A stretch of 64,000 nt of DNA from Jannaschia aquimarina (GCF_000877395.1 NZ_JYFE01000042.1:1-64000); one strand, 5' to 3'; shown: positions 1 through 9,677, counted from the first letter of the stretch. Numbers and translations: made by a program. Notes: generated by a model not told the origin, from the sequence alone.

Positions 1-13
1 CCGCCGGAGGCCC

Positions 14-46
14 GGATCGGACGGGGCTCGATGCCCCGTCCGATCC
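14..46. terminator. Perfect GC-rich hairpin, possible terminator
   Basis: Bases 14-27 and 33-46 form a perfect 14-bp stem (GGATCGGACGGGGC and its complement) with a 5-base loop. It lies just downstream of the minus-strand DUF5333 gene. There is no T-tract on either side, so intrinsic termination is only one reading. A processing or stabilising hairpin within the nuo transcript is also possible. Confidence 0.5.
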
Positions 47-105
47 GCTCCCGGGCGGGCCGCGCAAGGCGGCGCGCAACCGACCCGGTGCCGATTGTGC
101 AGACA

Positions 106-138
106 GGGGGGTGCACGGGGGGTGCACAGGGGGTGCAC
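106..138. repeat. Three tandem 11-bp GTGCAC-containing repeats
   Basis: Three exact 11-base units stand head to tail: GGGGGGTGCAC at 106-116 and 117-127, and AGGGGGTGCAC at 128-138. Each contains the palindrome GTGCAC. The period is close to one helical turn. The array lies between the last nuo-tail gene in this window and whatever minus-strand gene lies to the left, so it could be a regulator-binding array. No function is known to me. Confidence 0.7.
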
Positions 139-162
139 ACGAATTTCGCAGGATTTGGCCCC

Positions 163-549
163 CTAGTTCGGGTTCAGAAGCCGTCCGACCTGGCTGTCCT
201 TCGCGACCTCCGACCGGCCGACGACGCAGTGGGATTCGACGTCCCCCGGCTTGGCGCCCAGCCGTTCCAGACGCTGTCGCGCGATCGCCTCGAGCCGGTC
301 CTTCTCGGCATCGTCATCGATATAGGCCTCGACCTCGGCCCTGGAGTAGCCCAGATCGTAAGCCATTGATCGCAGTGTCAAAAGCGCATTCAGACCCCGC
401 AGCCGACGGGGGGCGATATCGGGACAGACCTCCGAGATCTCGTAGGCGATCCCGATCAGGATCAGCCCCTCGGAAATCGTCCGTTCATCGTTGAGGTCGG
501 CACTTGCGGGCGTCGCGGCCAGCATCAGCGCGGCGATCAGGTGGCGCAT
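163..549 (-). CDS. DUF5333-like secreted protein (copy 1)
   Basis: A 128-aa protein with a signal peptide (MRHLIAALMLAATPASA). The mature part carries the DUF5333 pattern: a Cys near the front (SEVCPDI), a central helix (LGYSRAEVEAYI), then a late Cys and GRSEVAKDSQVGRLL. I chose the second ATG of an ATGATG pair because GGAGG lies 6 bases upstream; longer in-frame starts would bury the signal peptide. The family is, to my knowledge, typical of the nuo locus of Rhodobacteraceae. It is probably periplasmic and its function is unknown. It is the first of three related genes in 2 kb. Confidence 0.75.
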   Translation of the reverse strand: MRHLIAALMLAATPASADLNDERTISEGLILIGIAYEISEVCPDIAPRRLRGLNALLTLRSMAYDLGYSRAEVEAYIDDDAEKDRLEAIARQRLERLGAKPGDVESHCVVGRSEVAKDSQVGRLLNPN

Positions 550-646
550 CATCGGCCTCCGGTGGTTCATCGGTCCCGGCAAGACCTTGGCACGACCTCG
601 CGGATATTCAATGACATCAAGACGCCAGAGGAAGACGCGTTTGAAA

Positions 647-1024
647 TCAGCGTGATATACACGCCCCGGCAAGCTGGAGGGCACCGCCATCGGCGATCGA
701 AACCTCCGCAACGGGGCGATCCGGAGAGATCGTCCAGGCGATGTCGCTTTCCCCGAACCGGGTCAGGCAATACTCCACCGCCCGCTGCCGCCCGGCCTCA
801 AGGGCAGCCGGTACGTTCCGCTGAGCCCCCGCCGTCGCCACGGTGAAGTTCCGCGACCCCCGCTCTTCGGCCCGTACACGCGACCGGAACCGGATGCCGT
901 CCACCTCGGTCGCACTGCCGCGGATGCCTTGCCCGAACGGAGAACTCGCCCCGGAGGACAGGCTTCCGATAGCACCACACCCGGCGAGAGGCGCGATCAG
1001 CGCGCAGATCAGGACAAATCTCAT
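647..1024 (-). CDS. Small outer-membrane lipoprotein, unknown
   Basis: A 125-aa protein that starts with a lipoprotein signal (MRFVLICALIAPLAGCG, lipobox LAGC). The mature domain is alpha/beta and has no family I recognise. It includes RFRSRVRAEERGSRNFTVAT and a Cys pair near the C terminus. The start overlaps the stop of the upstream DUF5333-like gene by 4 bases (ATGA), so the two are translationally coupled. It lies in the tail of the nuo operon. Whether it has anything to do with complex I is unknown. Confidence 0.7.
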   Translation of the reverse strand: MRFVLICALIAPLAGCGAIGSLSSGASSPFGQGIRGSATEVDGIRFRSRVRAEERGSRNFTVATAGAQRNVPAALEAGRQRAVEYCLTRFGESDIAWTISPDRPVAEVSIADGGALQLAGACISR

Positions 1025-1401
1025 TCCACCTCTCGCAACAGCGCACCGACCCGCGTCCGCAGACGCATTTCCAGCCGGCCTGCGGCGCACATTGCCTCTG
1101 CCGAGGGGTCTTCCGCAAGGGCGTGGCGCTTGAGGAACGCGCTCTGCCTGGACCGGAGACCGGACGCATCGCCCGCCAGCCGGACGGAGACCTGCTCTGC
1201 ACTGTGACCTTCGCCGTCGAGCCGGGCCGTCATCTCTCGGGTCGCGCGCGCGGCCGCGTCGGCGTCGATGTCGAGGGTCGGACAGGCCTGTGCCACACGG
1301 CTGGCCGTCGAAGCGGCGAAGACCGCATCGAGATACCAATCGGGCACCCCCTCGGCCGAGGCGGGGAAGGCCAGCACAGAAAGGAGCAGGAGGAACCTCA
1401 T
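1021..1401 (-). CDS. DUF5333-like secreted protein (copy 2, divergent)
   Basis: A 126-aa protein with a signal peptide (MRFLLLLSVLAFPASA). The mature sequence shares the pattern of its two neighbours: an N-terminal helix with AQACPTLD, and a C-terminal Cys followed by AAGRLEMRLRTRVGALL. It is the most divergent of the three copies. Its start overlaps the MAPEG gene stop by 4 bases and its stop overlaps the next start by 4 bases. It is probably periplasmic; function unknown. Confidence 0.65.
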   Translation of the reverse strand: MRFLLLLSVLAFPASAEGVPDWYLDAVFAASTASRVAQACPTLDIDADAAARATREMTARLDGEGHSAEQVSVRLAGDASGLRSRQSAFLKRHALAEDPSAEAMCAAGRLEMRLRTRVGALLREVE

Positions 1402-1796
1402 AGAAATGCCGCCCATCCGGCCATCAGGGCCAGCGCCAGCACGCAAATCGACGCGACCATCCAGGCCGCGGAGCGCAAGGGCTGGATCTCCGTCGCGATA
1501 TGGATCACCGCCATCGCGATCCGGGCGACCAGGAAGACCGATGCGAACAGGTTGACCCAGAACGGGGCGGCACCGGTCAGCATCGCGGCGAGAAGCGCAG
1601 CGAGGAACGGGCCCGTCGTCTCCATCGCGTTCTGGAGTGCGCGGTGGCGCCGGTAGGCCGGATCAGAATAGTCGCGAACCGGATGGCCGGATTCGGTCCG
1701 GGCCTTCGGCGTCCCCGCGACAGAGAAGATCGTCAGGACGACCATAAGGATTGCCCAGCCGGCCATCGCGGCGAGCGCATGCGAATAGGCCTCCAT
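1398..1796 (-). CDS. MAPEG family membrane protein
   Basis: A 132-aa integral membrane protein with four predicted helices. The MAPEG signature region is ALQNAMETTGPFLAALLAAM, followed by a VFLVARIAMAVIHI helix. MAPEG proteins include microsomal glutathione transferases and relatives; most bacterial members have no known reaction. A GTG one codon upstream (1799) overlaps the previous stop by 4 bases; the ATG at 1796 also touches that stop. The gene is coupled to the DUF5333-like genes on both sides. Confidence 0.85.
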   Translation of the reverse strand: MEAYSHALAAMAGWAILMVVLTIFSVAGTPKARTESGHPVRDYSDPAYRRHRALQNAMETTGPFLAALLAAMLTGAAPFWVNLFASVFLVARIAMAVIHIATEIQPLRSAAWMVASICVLALALMAGWAAFL

Positions 1797-2206
1797 CACG
1801 TCGCCCTCAGATAGCGTCCGAACCGGGTGCCTGCGGCCACCTCGCCGCGCGCAACAGTGCAGAGCCGCGCCGTATCGCCGGGGGTCACGCCACGATCCTC
1901 GAGGTAGGCGATCGCCTCGCGGCCGGCCTCGTCCTCGTCGATGGCTGCCGTCGTCTCGCCGATCTGCCGGGGGGAGTAGCCTCGGGCCAGCATCTGCTCG
2001 ACATATTGCCGCGAGGCTGCCTCCGTCGATCCGCCGATGAGGCGCAGATCACCGCAATTCTCGGCGGCCAGGCTGGCCAGCGCCAAATCGATTCCGAATT
2101 GCCGGGTCGTCTGCTGCAGCACACGGGGATCGGCCGGTCCGCTGGTCTGGCAGGCTGCTAAGAAGAATGCGGCCAGGATCGCCCCGGCATTCAAACGACG
2201 TCTCAT
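1796..2206 (-). CDS. DUF5333-like lipoprotein (copy 3)
   Basis: A 136-aa protein whose N terminus is a lipoprotein signal (LAACQ lipobox). Its mature part matches the DUF5333-like pattern: AAENCGDLRL, then MLARGYSPRQIGETTAAI, then LCTVARGEVAAGTRFGRYL. Copy 1 has ordinary signal peptidase I features, while this copy is predicted to be lipidated. The ATG at 2206 was preferred over longer starts because it begins the signal sequence. It stands 181 bases downstream of the micro-ORF that follows nuoF. Confidence 0.7.
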   Translation of the reverse strand: MRRRLNAGAILAAFFLAACQTSGPADPRVLQQTTRQFGIDLALASLAAENCGDLRLIGGSTEAASRQYVEQMLARGYSPRQIGETTAAIDEDEAGREAIAYLEDRGVTPGDTARLCTVARGEVAAGTRFGRYLRAT

Positions 2207-2386
2207 CTTTACTCGCGCGTCAATTGTTTCGGATCCGGCAATAACACGCAGAGCGGTGGGGGTAAGACGGGAAAGTGACGTAGCGCGACATTGTTGCGTG
2301 CGGGGCGCGGCCCCTCCCCATTCAGGCCGGGCCAACAAGCCAGACCAAGCCCGCAGTCGACCTTCCAGAACCAGCGAGGCCTTGGG

Positions 2387-2473
2387 CTACGAGCTCGACG
2401 ACACCGCCGCCGATGTCAGGTTGAACGCAGCCACGGCAGCGAATGAGACGCCGAACACCGCGGTCCGGATCAT
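2387..2473 (-). CDS. 28-aa signal-peptide-like micro-ORF after nuoF
   Basis: The ATG overlaps the nuoF stop by 4 bases (ATGA) and reads [20 protein letters not shown] plus 8 more residues to a TAG. The peptide is mostly hydrophobic and alanine-rich, like a signal or membrane peptide, and has almost no mature part. Translational coupling is the main reason to list it. It could also be a chance ORF or the remains of a longer gene. Confidence 0.4.
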   Translation of the reverse strand: MIRTAVFGVSFAAVAAFNLTSAAVSSSS

Positions 2474-3768
2474 TCGGCGGCCACTGCCGCCGTCACCCTG
2501 CCGGTGCGCTTGGCCTTGATCCGATCCTCGATCTCATCCCGGAAGTGTCGGATCAGGCCCTGGATCGGCCAGGCTGCCGCGTCGCCGAGGGCGCAGATCG
2601 TATGTCCCTCCACCTGCTTTGTGACGTCCAGCAGCATGTCGATCTCCTCGACCTCCGCCTCGCCCTTCACCAGCCGGTCCATGACCCGCATCATCCATCC
2701 CGTGCCCTCGCGACACGGCGTGCACTGGCCACAACTCTCGTGCTTGTAGAACGCGCTCAGCCGCCAGATGGCCTTGATGATGTCGGTGGACTCGTCCATC
2801 ACGATCACGGCGGCCGTTCCCAGGCCGGATTTCTGCTCGCGCAGCCAATCGAAATCCATGATCGCCTCGCGCGCGATTTCGCGTGGCAAGAGCGGCACCG
2901 ACGACCCGCCGGGGATGATGGCCTTGAGGTTGTCCCAGCCTCCACGGATCCCGCCGCAATGCTTGTCGATCAGTTCCTGGAACGGGATCGACATGGCCTC
3001 CTCGACGACGCAGGGACGGTTCACGTGACCCGAGATCGCAAAGAGCTTGGTGCCCGCATTGTTGGGCCGGCCGAACTGGGCGAACCACTCGGCACCGCGG
3101 CGCAGGATCGTGGGCACGACGGCAATCGACTCGACGTTGTTCACGGTCGTCGGGCAGCCGTAGAGGCCCGCCCCCGCCGGGAAGGGCGGCTTCATGCGCG
3201 GCATGCCCTTCTTGCCCTCGAGGCTTTCGATCAGGGCCGTTTCCTCGCCGCAGATATAGGCGCCCGCGCCGTGATGCAGGTACAGATCGAAATCCCAGCC
3301 GGACCCGCAGGCGTTGCGCCCGATCAGGCCTGCATCGTAGGCCTCGTCGATCGCGTTCTGCAGGGCTTCCTTCTCGCGGATGTATTCGCCGCGGATGTAG
3401 ATGTAGCAAGCATGCGCCCCCATCGCGAAACTGGCGATCAGGCAGCCCTCGATCAGCGTGTGGGGATCATGGCGCATGATCTCCCGGTCCTTGCAGGTTC
3501 CGGGCTCGGACTCGTCGGCGTTCACGACGAGATAGGCGGGCCTGCCGTCGCTCTCCTTGGGCATGAACGACCACTTCAGGCCGGTGGGGAAGCCCGCGCC
3601 GCCCCGGCCCCGCAGGCCTGAATCCTTCATGATCTGGACGATCTTGTCCCGACCCAGACCGATCAGATCCTTCGTGCCGTCCCAATGCCCGCGCGCCTTC
3701 GCCCCGGCGAGGGTGCGATCGTGCATGCCATAGAGGTTGGTGAAGATGCGGTCTTCGTCCTTGAGCAT
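2470..3768 (-). CDS. nuoF: NADH-quinone oxidoreductase subunit F
   Basis: A 432-aa NADH-binding subunit of complex I that carries FMN and iron-sulfur cluster N3. NADH oxidation takes place here on the cytoplasmic arm. Visible motifs are the nucleotide-binding [13 protein letters not shown] near residue 57, the FMN region [20 protein letters not shown], and the 4Fe-4S ligands [11 protein letters not shown] with the later Cys in HTICALGD. The start is ATG 3768, with GGAG 8 bases upstream; the GTG at 3777 overlaps the preceding stop but is less likely. It follows DUF5337. Confidence 0.98.
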   Translation of the reverse strand: MLKDEDRIFTNLYGMHDRTLAGAKARGHWDGTKDLIGLGRDKIVQIMKDSGLRGRGGAGFPTGLKWSFMPKESDGRPAYLVVNADESEPGTCKDREIMRHDPHTLIEGCLIASFAMGAHACYIYIRGEYIREKEALQNAIDEAYDAGLIGRNACGSGWDFDLYLHHGAGAYICGEETALIESLEGKKGMPRMKPPFPAGAGLYGCPTTVNNVESIAVVPTILRRGAEWFAQFGRPNNAGTKLFAISGHVNRPCVVEEAMSIPFQELIDKHCGGIRGGWDNLKAIIPGGSSVPLLPREIAREAIMDFDWLREQKSGLGTAAVIVMDESTDIIKAIWRLSAFYKHESCGQCTPCREGTGWMMRVMDRLVKGEAEVEEIDMLLDVTKQVEGHTICALGDAAAWPIQGLIRHFRDEIEDRIKAKRTGRVTAAVAAE

Positions 3769-3773
3769 CGCTC

Positions 3774-3983
3774 TCACTCCTTGCGGGCGCGCCAGAGACG
3801 CAACGCCATGAAGATCGCCCAGCCGAGCACGGCTAGAACGGCCAGATCGATCAGCCCTGCCACACGCGGCGGCAGGCCCAGGGCCTGTCCGAGAAACAGG
3901 GCCACGATCCAGAGCGCCATGGCCCCGAGGATCACGGCCGCGATCCGGCGCTGCTTCCGCGCGATTTCGGCTGGGTCGGTCAT
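3774..3983 (-). CDS. DUF5337 small membrane protein of the nuo operon
   Basis: A 69-aa protein with a charged N terminus ([12 protein letters not shown]), two predicted membrane helices and a basic end (LRLWRARKE). This architecture matches DUF5337, a family I know only from the complex I operons of Rhodobacteraceae. It lies 5 bases upstream of nuoF. A role in complex I assembly or as an accessory subunit is an inference from position. Confidence 0.8.
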   Translation of the reverse strand: MTDPAEIARKQRRIAAVILGAMALWIVALFLGQALGLPPRVAGLIDLAVLAVLGWAIFMALRLWRARKE

Positions 3984-4051
3984 TTGCCCCCTATCAATGG
4001 AAAGGCGGGCGCGCCGTCAAGCGCGCCCGCCGTCGCACCCTGCGGAAAGGC

Positions 4052-5146
4052 TCAGTAGACGCCGCCGTCCCCGACTTTTTTCGAGAACTCCGTCTCGCCG
4101 CCATCGGCCAGCAGCTTGGCCTGAGCAACCCAATCGTCCCGGCTGACGCGCCCCTTGAAGCCTTCAAGATGGCGGTCGACCCAGGCCACCTCGGCCGGCG
4201 TCCATGCGGCGATCTGGGCGAAATGATAGAAGCCGAGCTCATTGCAGAGCTTTTCGAGCTTCGGTCCGACGCCCTTGATCATCTTCAGATCATCCGCCTT
4301 TCCATCCTTCGGCGCGTCGAGGGTGACGGGCTTCTGTTCCTCCTGCGCTTCACCCGCAGCCGCGGCCGCGGCGCTGCTACCGCTGGATTTCGGCGCCACG
4401 CCCGCAGGCTCCGACGTGCGGGCGACGGCATCCGGCATCGGGTCGGTCTCGTTGTAGCTCTGTGCCGCCGCCGACGCCGTGGGCGCAGGGGCGTCCCCGC
4501 CACCGGGTGCGGCCTCGTTTCGGTTCGCCGCGGGTGCCGACGAAGCGGCACCAGCCGCGAAGGGCGGCGCGACGGGCGGCTCGGGTGAGACGACCTTGCC
4601 GTTCAGCGGCGCCGGCTGACCCATCGGCCGGGGATCGGAGGTCACGCCCACCGGCCGCGCCACGGCCGGGTCGGCCGCATTGATCGGTGCCGGTGACGGG
4701 ATCCGCGTCGCGGGTACAGCCTCGACCTTCGGCGTTTCCAGTATCTTGGCGATCGGATGCGGCTCGAGCGTATCCGTCGAAGAGATGATGGAACCCGGGA
4801 TCTCGTTCCGGTGCGGCGACGGCGCGCTCAGATCGCGCGGCCCCATCGGCTCGGGCATGGCCGGTTCACCTGGCTGACCCGGCGAGGTCGCCTTTGACCG
4901 GCTTTCCGTCGGCATCTCCATCTGGCCGGTCATGAGGGTCGGCGCGGGCTGCGGCCGTCCGATCGTCGCGATCAGCAAGACGGCGAGGATCGTTCCGATC
5001 GCACCGCCACTGAAGATGGCCTGAAGCGGGGTCCAATCCGCCAGGAGATACAGCATGACCATTGCACCGAAGCCCGCGAGTGCCGCGACTCCGAAGCAGA
5101 TGGCTGTGCTCTCCAACGTCCCTACGGGACGGATTTCCTGTTGCAT
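4052..5146 (-). CDS. Membrane-anchored helix-hairpin-helix protein, complex I associated
   Basis: A 364-aa protein. Residues about 12-65 hold two membrane helices. Residues about 70-275 are a disordered Pro/Ala-rich linker. Residues about 277-364 form a compact domain with the helix-hairpin-helix motif IKGVGPKLEKL and the ending GETEFSKKV. The same domain ends NuoE in the next gene upstream. Relatives are often annotated as a 41-kDa complex I subunit. It probably tethers something to the membrane arm, but that is inference. A GGGAG ribosome site supports the start. Confidence 0.85.
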   Translation of the reverse strand: MQQEIRPVGTLESTAICFGVAALAGFGAMVMLYLLADWTPLQAIFSGGAIGTILAVLLIATIGRPQPAPTLMTGQMEMPTESRSKATSPGQPGEPAMPEPMGPRDLSAPSPHRNEIPGSIISSTDTLEPHPIAKILETPKVEAVPATRIPSPAPINAADPAVARPVGVTSDPRPMGQPAPLNGKVVSPEPPVAPPFAAGAASSAPAANRNEAAPGGGDAPAPTASAAAQSYNETDPMPDAVARTSEPAGVAPKSSGSSAAAAAAGEAQEEQKPVTLDAPKDGKADDLKMIKGVGPKLEKLCNELGFYHFAQIAAWTPAEVAWVDRHLEGFKGRVSRDDWVAQAKLLADGGETEFSKKVGDGGVY

Positions 5147-5186
5147 TGCGCACTCCCGTCATAAGGGGAGCCCGCTACCGCCGGCC

Positions 5187-6743
5187 TCAGTAGACGTCTC
5201 CCTTGTCCACGCGGGAAGAGAACTCGGTCTCGCCCCCGCTGGCAAGGAGTTTAGCCTGTTTGACCCATTCGTCACGGGTCACGCGTCCCTTGAAGCCTTC
5301 GAGGTTGCTATCGACCCAGGCGACTTCGTCGTCCGACCAGCCAGCGATCTGGTCGAAATGGTAGAAGCCGAGGTCGTTGCAGAGCGTCTCCAGCTTGGGA
5401 CCGATCCCCCTGATCCGCTTCAGATCATCGGCCTGGCCGTCGCGCGGCGCCTTCAGGGCGTCCGGGCGTGTACCGGGGCCTTCGGCGCCGATCTCGGGCC
5501 CGCCGGCCACGCCGCCGGATTCGGTCTGCGCGTCGTGGCCATGGGTGCTGCCGGCGGCCGGGGCACTGCCGCGCTGCTCCGACAACCCGCCCGGGCCGAC
5601 CGGAGCCTGTTGCGCATCCGCCCGCGGCGCCGAGATGTCGCCGGACGCGCCCTCGGGGCTTCCGGAACCGGTGGATCCATCGGGCGTGGAGGTGGATTCG
5701 GCCGCGGTCTTGGTCCCTTTCGGCTCACCGTCGTCATCGGTCGTGCCGGTGACCTGCGGTCCGGGATCGACACCCTTTTCCGCGGCCGTGGCATCGGCAC
5801 CCAGACCGTCGCCCGGCTTGCCTTCCGGATCCGGTGCGACACTCCCCGGTTCGGGTTTCGCACGGGCCGTCGCCTCGGAGCCGCGCACATTCGCGCGACC
5901 GTCGCTGGCGTCGCCCCGGCTGCGCGGAGCCTCTGCCTCGTCGGCCACGCGACCGCCCTGTTTGCCATCGGGCCCGCTGGGTCCGAGCAGCGGATCGCGG
6001 GACGCCGCTTGCGGGTCCTCGTCGGCCTGGCTGGCCTTGCCCCAAGGCGCGACCAGCGGGACCTCGGTCCCGTCGATCCGCTTGATCGTGTCCCCGATCG
6101 AGGTGGCCAGCGCGACGGAAGCATTGGCCTTCTCGTCCGGCGCTTCGGCGTGGTCCGTCAGTGACGTCACCCCGCCTGCCGGCTCGGACGCCCAGCGGCC
6201 CGCCTGCGGGCCCGGCGTCGGAACTTCGCCGGCGCGGAACTCGCGCAGCATCTCTTCGAAGCGCTCGGTCGTCAGGTCTTCGTAATAGTCCTTGCCGATC
6301 TGGGCCATCGGCGCATTCGCGCAAGCCCCGAGGCATTCGACCTCCTCCCAGCTCAGCTTGCCGTCCTCACTGATCTGATGGGGTTTGGGCGCGATCTCCT
6401 TGCGGCAGACTTCGACCAGATCCTCGGCACCGCAGATCATGCAGGACGTGGTGCCGCAGATCTGAATATGGGCTACGCTGCCCACCGGACGGAGCTGGAA
6501 CATGAAGTAGAAGGTCGCGACTTCGAGCACGCGGATATAGGCCATGCCCAGCATCTCGGCGACATGCTCCATCGCCGGCCGGGTGAGCCATCCCTCCTGC
6601 TCCTGCGCGCGCCAAAGGAGCGGGATCACCGCGCTGGCCTGACGGCCTTCGGGATACTTGGTGATCTGCGCCTCGGCCCATTCCTGGTTGGCGGGCGTGA
6701 AGGCGAAGGTGTCGGGTTGGTCTGGGTGCAGGCGGCGGAGCAT
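5187..6743 (-). CDS. nuoE: NADH-quinone oxidoreductase subunit E with C-terminal HhH extension
   Basis: A 518-aa protein, more than twice the usual NuoE length. Residues 1-205 are the normal thioredoxin-like 24-kDa subunit with the 2Fe-2S ligands CGTTSC and ECLGAC. Residues about 205-430 are a disordered linker rich in Asp, Gly, Ser and Pro. Residues about 431-518 are a helix-hairpin-helix domain ([11 protein letters not shown] ... GETEFSSRV). By eye this matches the C-terminal domain of the following gene at roughly 64 of 88 positions. The core role is electron transfer beside NuoF. Confidence 0.95.
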   Translation of the reverse strand: MLRRLHPDQPDTFAFTPANQEWAEAQITKYPEGRQASAVIPLLWRAQEQEGWLTRPAMEHVAEMLGMAYIRVLEVATFYFMFQLRPVGSVAHIQICGTTSCMICGAEDLVEVCRKEIAPKPHQISEDGKLSWEEVECLGACANAPMAQIGKDYYEDLTTERFEEMLREFRAGEVPTPGPQAGRWASEPAGGVTSLTDHAEAPDEKANASVALATSIGDTIKRIDGTEVPLVAPWGKASQADEDPQAASRDPLLGPSGPDGKQGGRVADEAEAPRSRGDASDGRANVRGSEATARAKPEPGSVAPDPEGKPGDGLGADATAAEKGVDPGPQVTGTTDDDGEPKGTKTAAESTSTPDGSTGSGSPEGASGDISAPRADAQQAPVGPGGLSEQRGSAPAAGSTHGHDAQTESGGVAGGPEIGAEGPGTRPDALKAPRDGQADDLKRIRGIGPKLETLCNDLGFYHFDQIAGWSDDEVAWVDSNLEGFKGRVTRDEWVKQAKLLASGGETEFSSRVDKGDVY

Positions 6744-6838
6744 CAGGTCATATCTCTCATCGTGTTCGTCTCACCTAGCGAGCGAAAGCAGCCTTCGCAG
6801 ACGAATTGTATCTTCGCGAATGCTTCGTTCGCGTCATT

Positions 6839-7030
6839 TTAGGCGCCGCCATCCGCGATCAAACGTGCATCGCAGGCATCGCACCATGCGTTAACCTCTC
6901 CGATGTCACTTCGAACACAGTTCACGCCCCGGTTCACGCGATCATCCAGAGATGCCACAAGATGTTTGCAGATGAAGGCCGCGCGGGTCGCACCATGCGC
7001 GTCGCATTCGACGACCCGCTGCGTTCTCAT
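6839..7030 (-). CDS. 63-aa Cys/His-rich small protein between nuoD and nuoE
   Basis: The ATG at 7030 overlaps the nuoD stop by 4 bases, so it is coupled to nuoD. The protein has paired Cys/His motifs: C9-x2-H12, C21-x-H23 and C50-x2-C53 (AWCDAC). This suggests a single metal site such as zinc. Small proteins with a CxxHG / CxHL / WCxxC pattern exist in other bacteria without a known role. It is easily missed because an overlapping longer frame starts inside nuoD. A link to complex I is inferred from position only. Confidence 0.75.
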   Translation of the reverse strand: MRTQRVVECDAHGATRAAFICKHLVASLDDRVNRGVNCVRSDIGEVNAWCDACDARLIADGGA

Positions 7031-8256
7031 CGGTCGATCTCCCCGAACACCACGTCCAGCGTGCCGATGATCGCGGCCACGTCGGCGAGCTGGTGGCCCT
7101 TCGACACGTGGTCCATCGCCTGCAAGTGCAGGTAGCCCGGGGCGCGCAGCTTGGCGCGGTAGGGTTTGTTCGACCCGTCCGAAACCATGTAGACGCCGAA
7201 CTCGCCCTTCGGGTTCTCGGCCGCCGCATAGACTTCGCCGGCGGGGACGTGGAAGCCTTCGGTATAGAGCTTGAAGTGATGGATCAGTGCTTCCATCGAG
7301 GTCTTCATGTCGCCGCGCTTTGGCGGTGTCAGCTTGCCGCGCGCCAGCACGTCTCCCCCGCCCTCGGGTTCGCGCAGCTTGGCGATGCACTGCTTCATGA
7401 TCGACAGCGACTGGCGTATCTCTTCCATCCGGACGAGGTAGCGGTCGTAGCAATCGCCGTTCGTGCCGGTGGGGATGAGGAAGTCGAACTCGTCATAGAG
7501 TTCGTAGGGCTGCGCGCGCCGTAGGTCCCAGGCCAGACCGGACCCGCGTGCCATCACGCCGGAGAAGCCCCAGTCCATCACCTCCTGCTCGCTGACGACG
7601 CAGATATCCACGTTGCGCTGCTTGAAGATGCGGTTCTCTGTGATCAGGCCGTCGATGTCGTCCATCACGGCGGGGAAGTGCTCGCACCATTCCTCGATGT
7701 CGTCGATCAGATCGGGCGGTAGGTCCTGATGCACGCCGCCGGGGCGGCAATAGGCCATGTGCATCCGCCCGCCCGAGGCCCGCTCGCAGAAGACCATCAG
7801 CTTCTCACGCTCCTCGAAGCCCCAGAGGGGCGGCGTCAGCGCGCCCACGTCCATCGCCTGCGTCGTGACGTTGAGCAGATGGCTGAGGATGCGACCGATC
7901 TCGCAGAAAAGGACGCGGATCAGGCTGGCGCGGCGCGGGATCTGGATACCCGTCAGCTTTTCGATCGCCATGCACCAGACATGCTCCTGATTGAACGGCG
8001 CCACGTAGTCGAGGCGGTCCAGATAGGGCAGGTTCTGCAGGTAGGTCCGGCTCTCCATCAGCTTTTCGGTGCCACGATGCAGCAGACCGATATGCGGGTC
8101 GCAGCGCTCCACGACTTCGCCGTCGAGTTCGAGAACGAGGCGAAGCACGCCGTGGGCCGCCGGATGCTGGGGACCGAAGTTCAGGTTGAAGTTGCGGATC
8201 TTCTGCTCGCCGGTGAGGGCGTCTTCGTAGCCGCGCGGGTTCAGGTCGCCGTCCAT
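7027..8256 (-). CDS. nuoD: NADH-quinone oxidoreductase subunit D
   Basis: A 409-aa 49-kDa subunit of the peripheral arm that forms the quinone site with NuoB. The family hallmark [20 protein letters not shown] is near residue 27, with the later [10 protein letters not shown] and [19 protein letters not shown]. The start ATG 8256 overlaps the preceding stop (TGATG) and has GAGGG upstream; the longer in-frame start adds nothing conserved. The C terminus ends at the conserved DVVFGEIDR. Confidence 0.98.
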   Translation of the reverse strand: MDGDLNPRGYEDALTGEQKIRNFNLNFGPQHPAAHGVLRLVLELDGEVVERCDPHIGLLHRGTEKLMESRTYLQNLPYLDRLDYVAPFNQEHVWCMAIEKLTGIQIPRRASLIRVLFCEIGRILSHLLNVTTQAMDVGALTPPLWGFEEREKLMVFCERASGGRMHMAYCRPGGVHQDLPPDLIDDIEEWCEHFPAVMDDIDGLITENRIFKQRNVDICVVSEQEVMDWGFSGVMARGSGLAWDLRRAQPYELYDEFDFLIPTGTNGDCYDRYLVRMEEIRQSLSIMKQCIAKLREPEGGGDVLARGKLTPPKRGDMKTSMEALIHHFKLYTEGFHVPAGEVYAAAENPKGEFGVYMVSDGSNKPYRAKLRAPGYLHLQAMDHVSKGHQLADVAAIIGTLDVVFGEIDR

Positions 8257-8492
8257 CACTTCACCCTCTCTTCTTCGGCCCATCGGGCCGCTCTTTCATT
8301 ACGCATGGCCCTGCCCCGACGGCTGATGACCAGTACAGCAAATATCAGGAGTCCCGCGACCGGGATCAGTGCGACCAGACCGAGGGCCGGGGACTGTCCG
8401 GCGAGATGCGCCAGCCATCCGGCGACGATGACCGTGAGGAGGATCACCATCCCCCAGCCGACCACAGGGCCATAGGTTTGCACGGCGTACAT
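8256..8492 (-). CDS. Small membrane protein between nuoC and nuoD
   Basis: A 78-aa protein with two predicted membrane helices (about residues 9-31 and 37-56) and a charged cytoplasmic tail ([20 protein letters not shown]). I do not recognise a family. The start overlaps the nuoC stop and the stop overlaps the nuoD start by one base, so it is embedded in the operon. Family-specific small membrane proteins at this place may be accessory to complex I. Confidence 0.75.
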   Translation of the reverse strand: MYAVQTYGPVVGWGMVILLTVIVAGWLAHLAGQSPALGLVALIPVAGLLIFAVLVISRRGRAMRNERAARWAEEERVK

Positions 8493-9130
8493 CAGTTCGC
8501 CTCCCCGCCCTTCTCATCGCCCGGCAGCACGTATTCCGCGCCCTCCCACGGGCTCTCGAAATCGAACATCCGGTATTCCTGCGTCAGCTTCACCGGCTCG
8601 TAGACCACGCGCTTCTGCACCTCGTCGTAGCGCAGCTCAGTATAGCCCGTCGTCGGGAAGTCCTTGCGCAGCGGGTGCCCTCGGAAGCCGTAATCCGTCA
8701 GGATGCGCCGCAGGTCCGGGTGGCCGGAGAAGAGGATGCCGAACATGTCGAACACCTCGCGCTCGAACCAGTCGGCCGAAGGGTGGATGCCGATGATCGA
8801 GGGCACCACCTCGTCCTCGCGGACGCGGGCGCGCAGCCGGATGCGCTGATTCCGGTACATGCTGAGGAAGTGGTAGACGACGGCGAAACGCCGGTCGTCG
8901 CCGGGATAATCGACGGCCGTGATGTCGACCAGAGAGGCGAAACGGCACGTCTCGTCGGTCTTGAGGAACTCGACGAGCGCGGGGATGTCGGACGAGGTGC
9001 AATCCAGCGTCAACTCGCCCCGGTCGATCATGCTCGACGAGACCAGATCGGGCTGCTTCAGTTCGACATGCGCGGCTAGTTCCTCCAGCGAGGCGGGGTC
9101 GGCCATGTGCGGGGTCGTCACGAGAGCCAT
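8492..9130 (-). CDS. nuoC: NADH-quinone oxidoreductase subunit C
   Basis: A 212-aa 30-kDa subunit of the peripheral arm. The conserved [13 protein letters not shown] and the signature [20 protein letters not shown] with [14 protein letters not shown] are present. The start ATG 9130 has AAGGAGG 5 bases upstream, directly after the nuoB stop. The longer frame upstream is an out-of-frame read of nuoB. Confidence 0.98.
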   Translation of the reverse strand: MALVTTPHMADPASLEELAAHVELKQPDLVSSSMIDRGELTLDCTSSDIPALVEFLKTDETCRFASLVDITAVDYPGDDRRFAVVYHFLSMYRNQRIRLRARVREDEVVPSIIGIHPSADWFEREVFDMFGILFSGHPDLRRILTDYGFRGHPLRKDFPTTGYTELRYDEVQKRVVYEPVKLTQEYRMFDFESPWEGAEYVLPGDEKGGEAN

Positions 9131-9140
9131 CAGAGCCTCC

Positions 9141-9677
<537 letters not shown>

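Noticed and set aside
106-138. The GTGCAC units as a CRISPR array
   Set aside because: Units are 11 bases with no spacers between them and no cas genes nearby.
6815-6833. CGCGAA/TTCGCG hairpin between the 63-aa gene and nuoE as a terminator
   Set aside because: The stem is only 6 bp, has no T-tract, and would cut the nuo operon before nuoE. It is more likely a chance or mild processing element.
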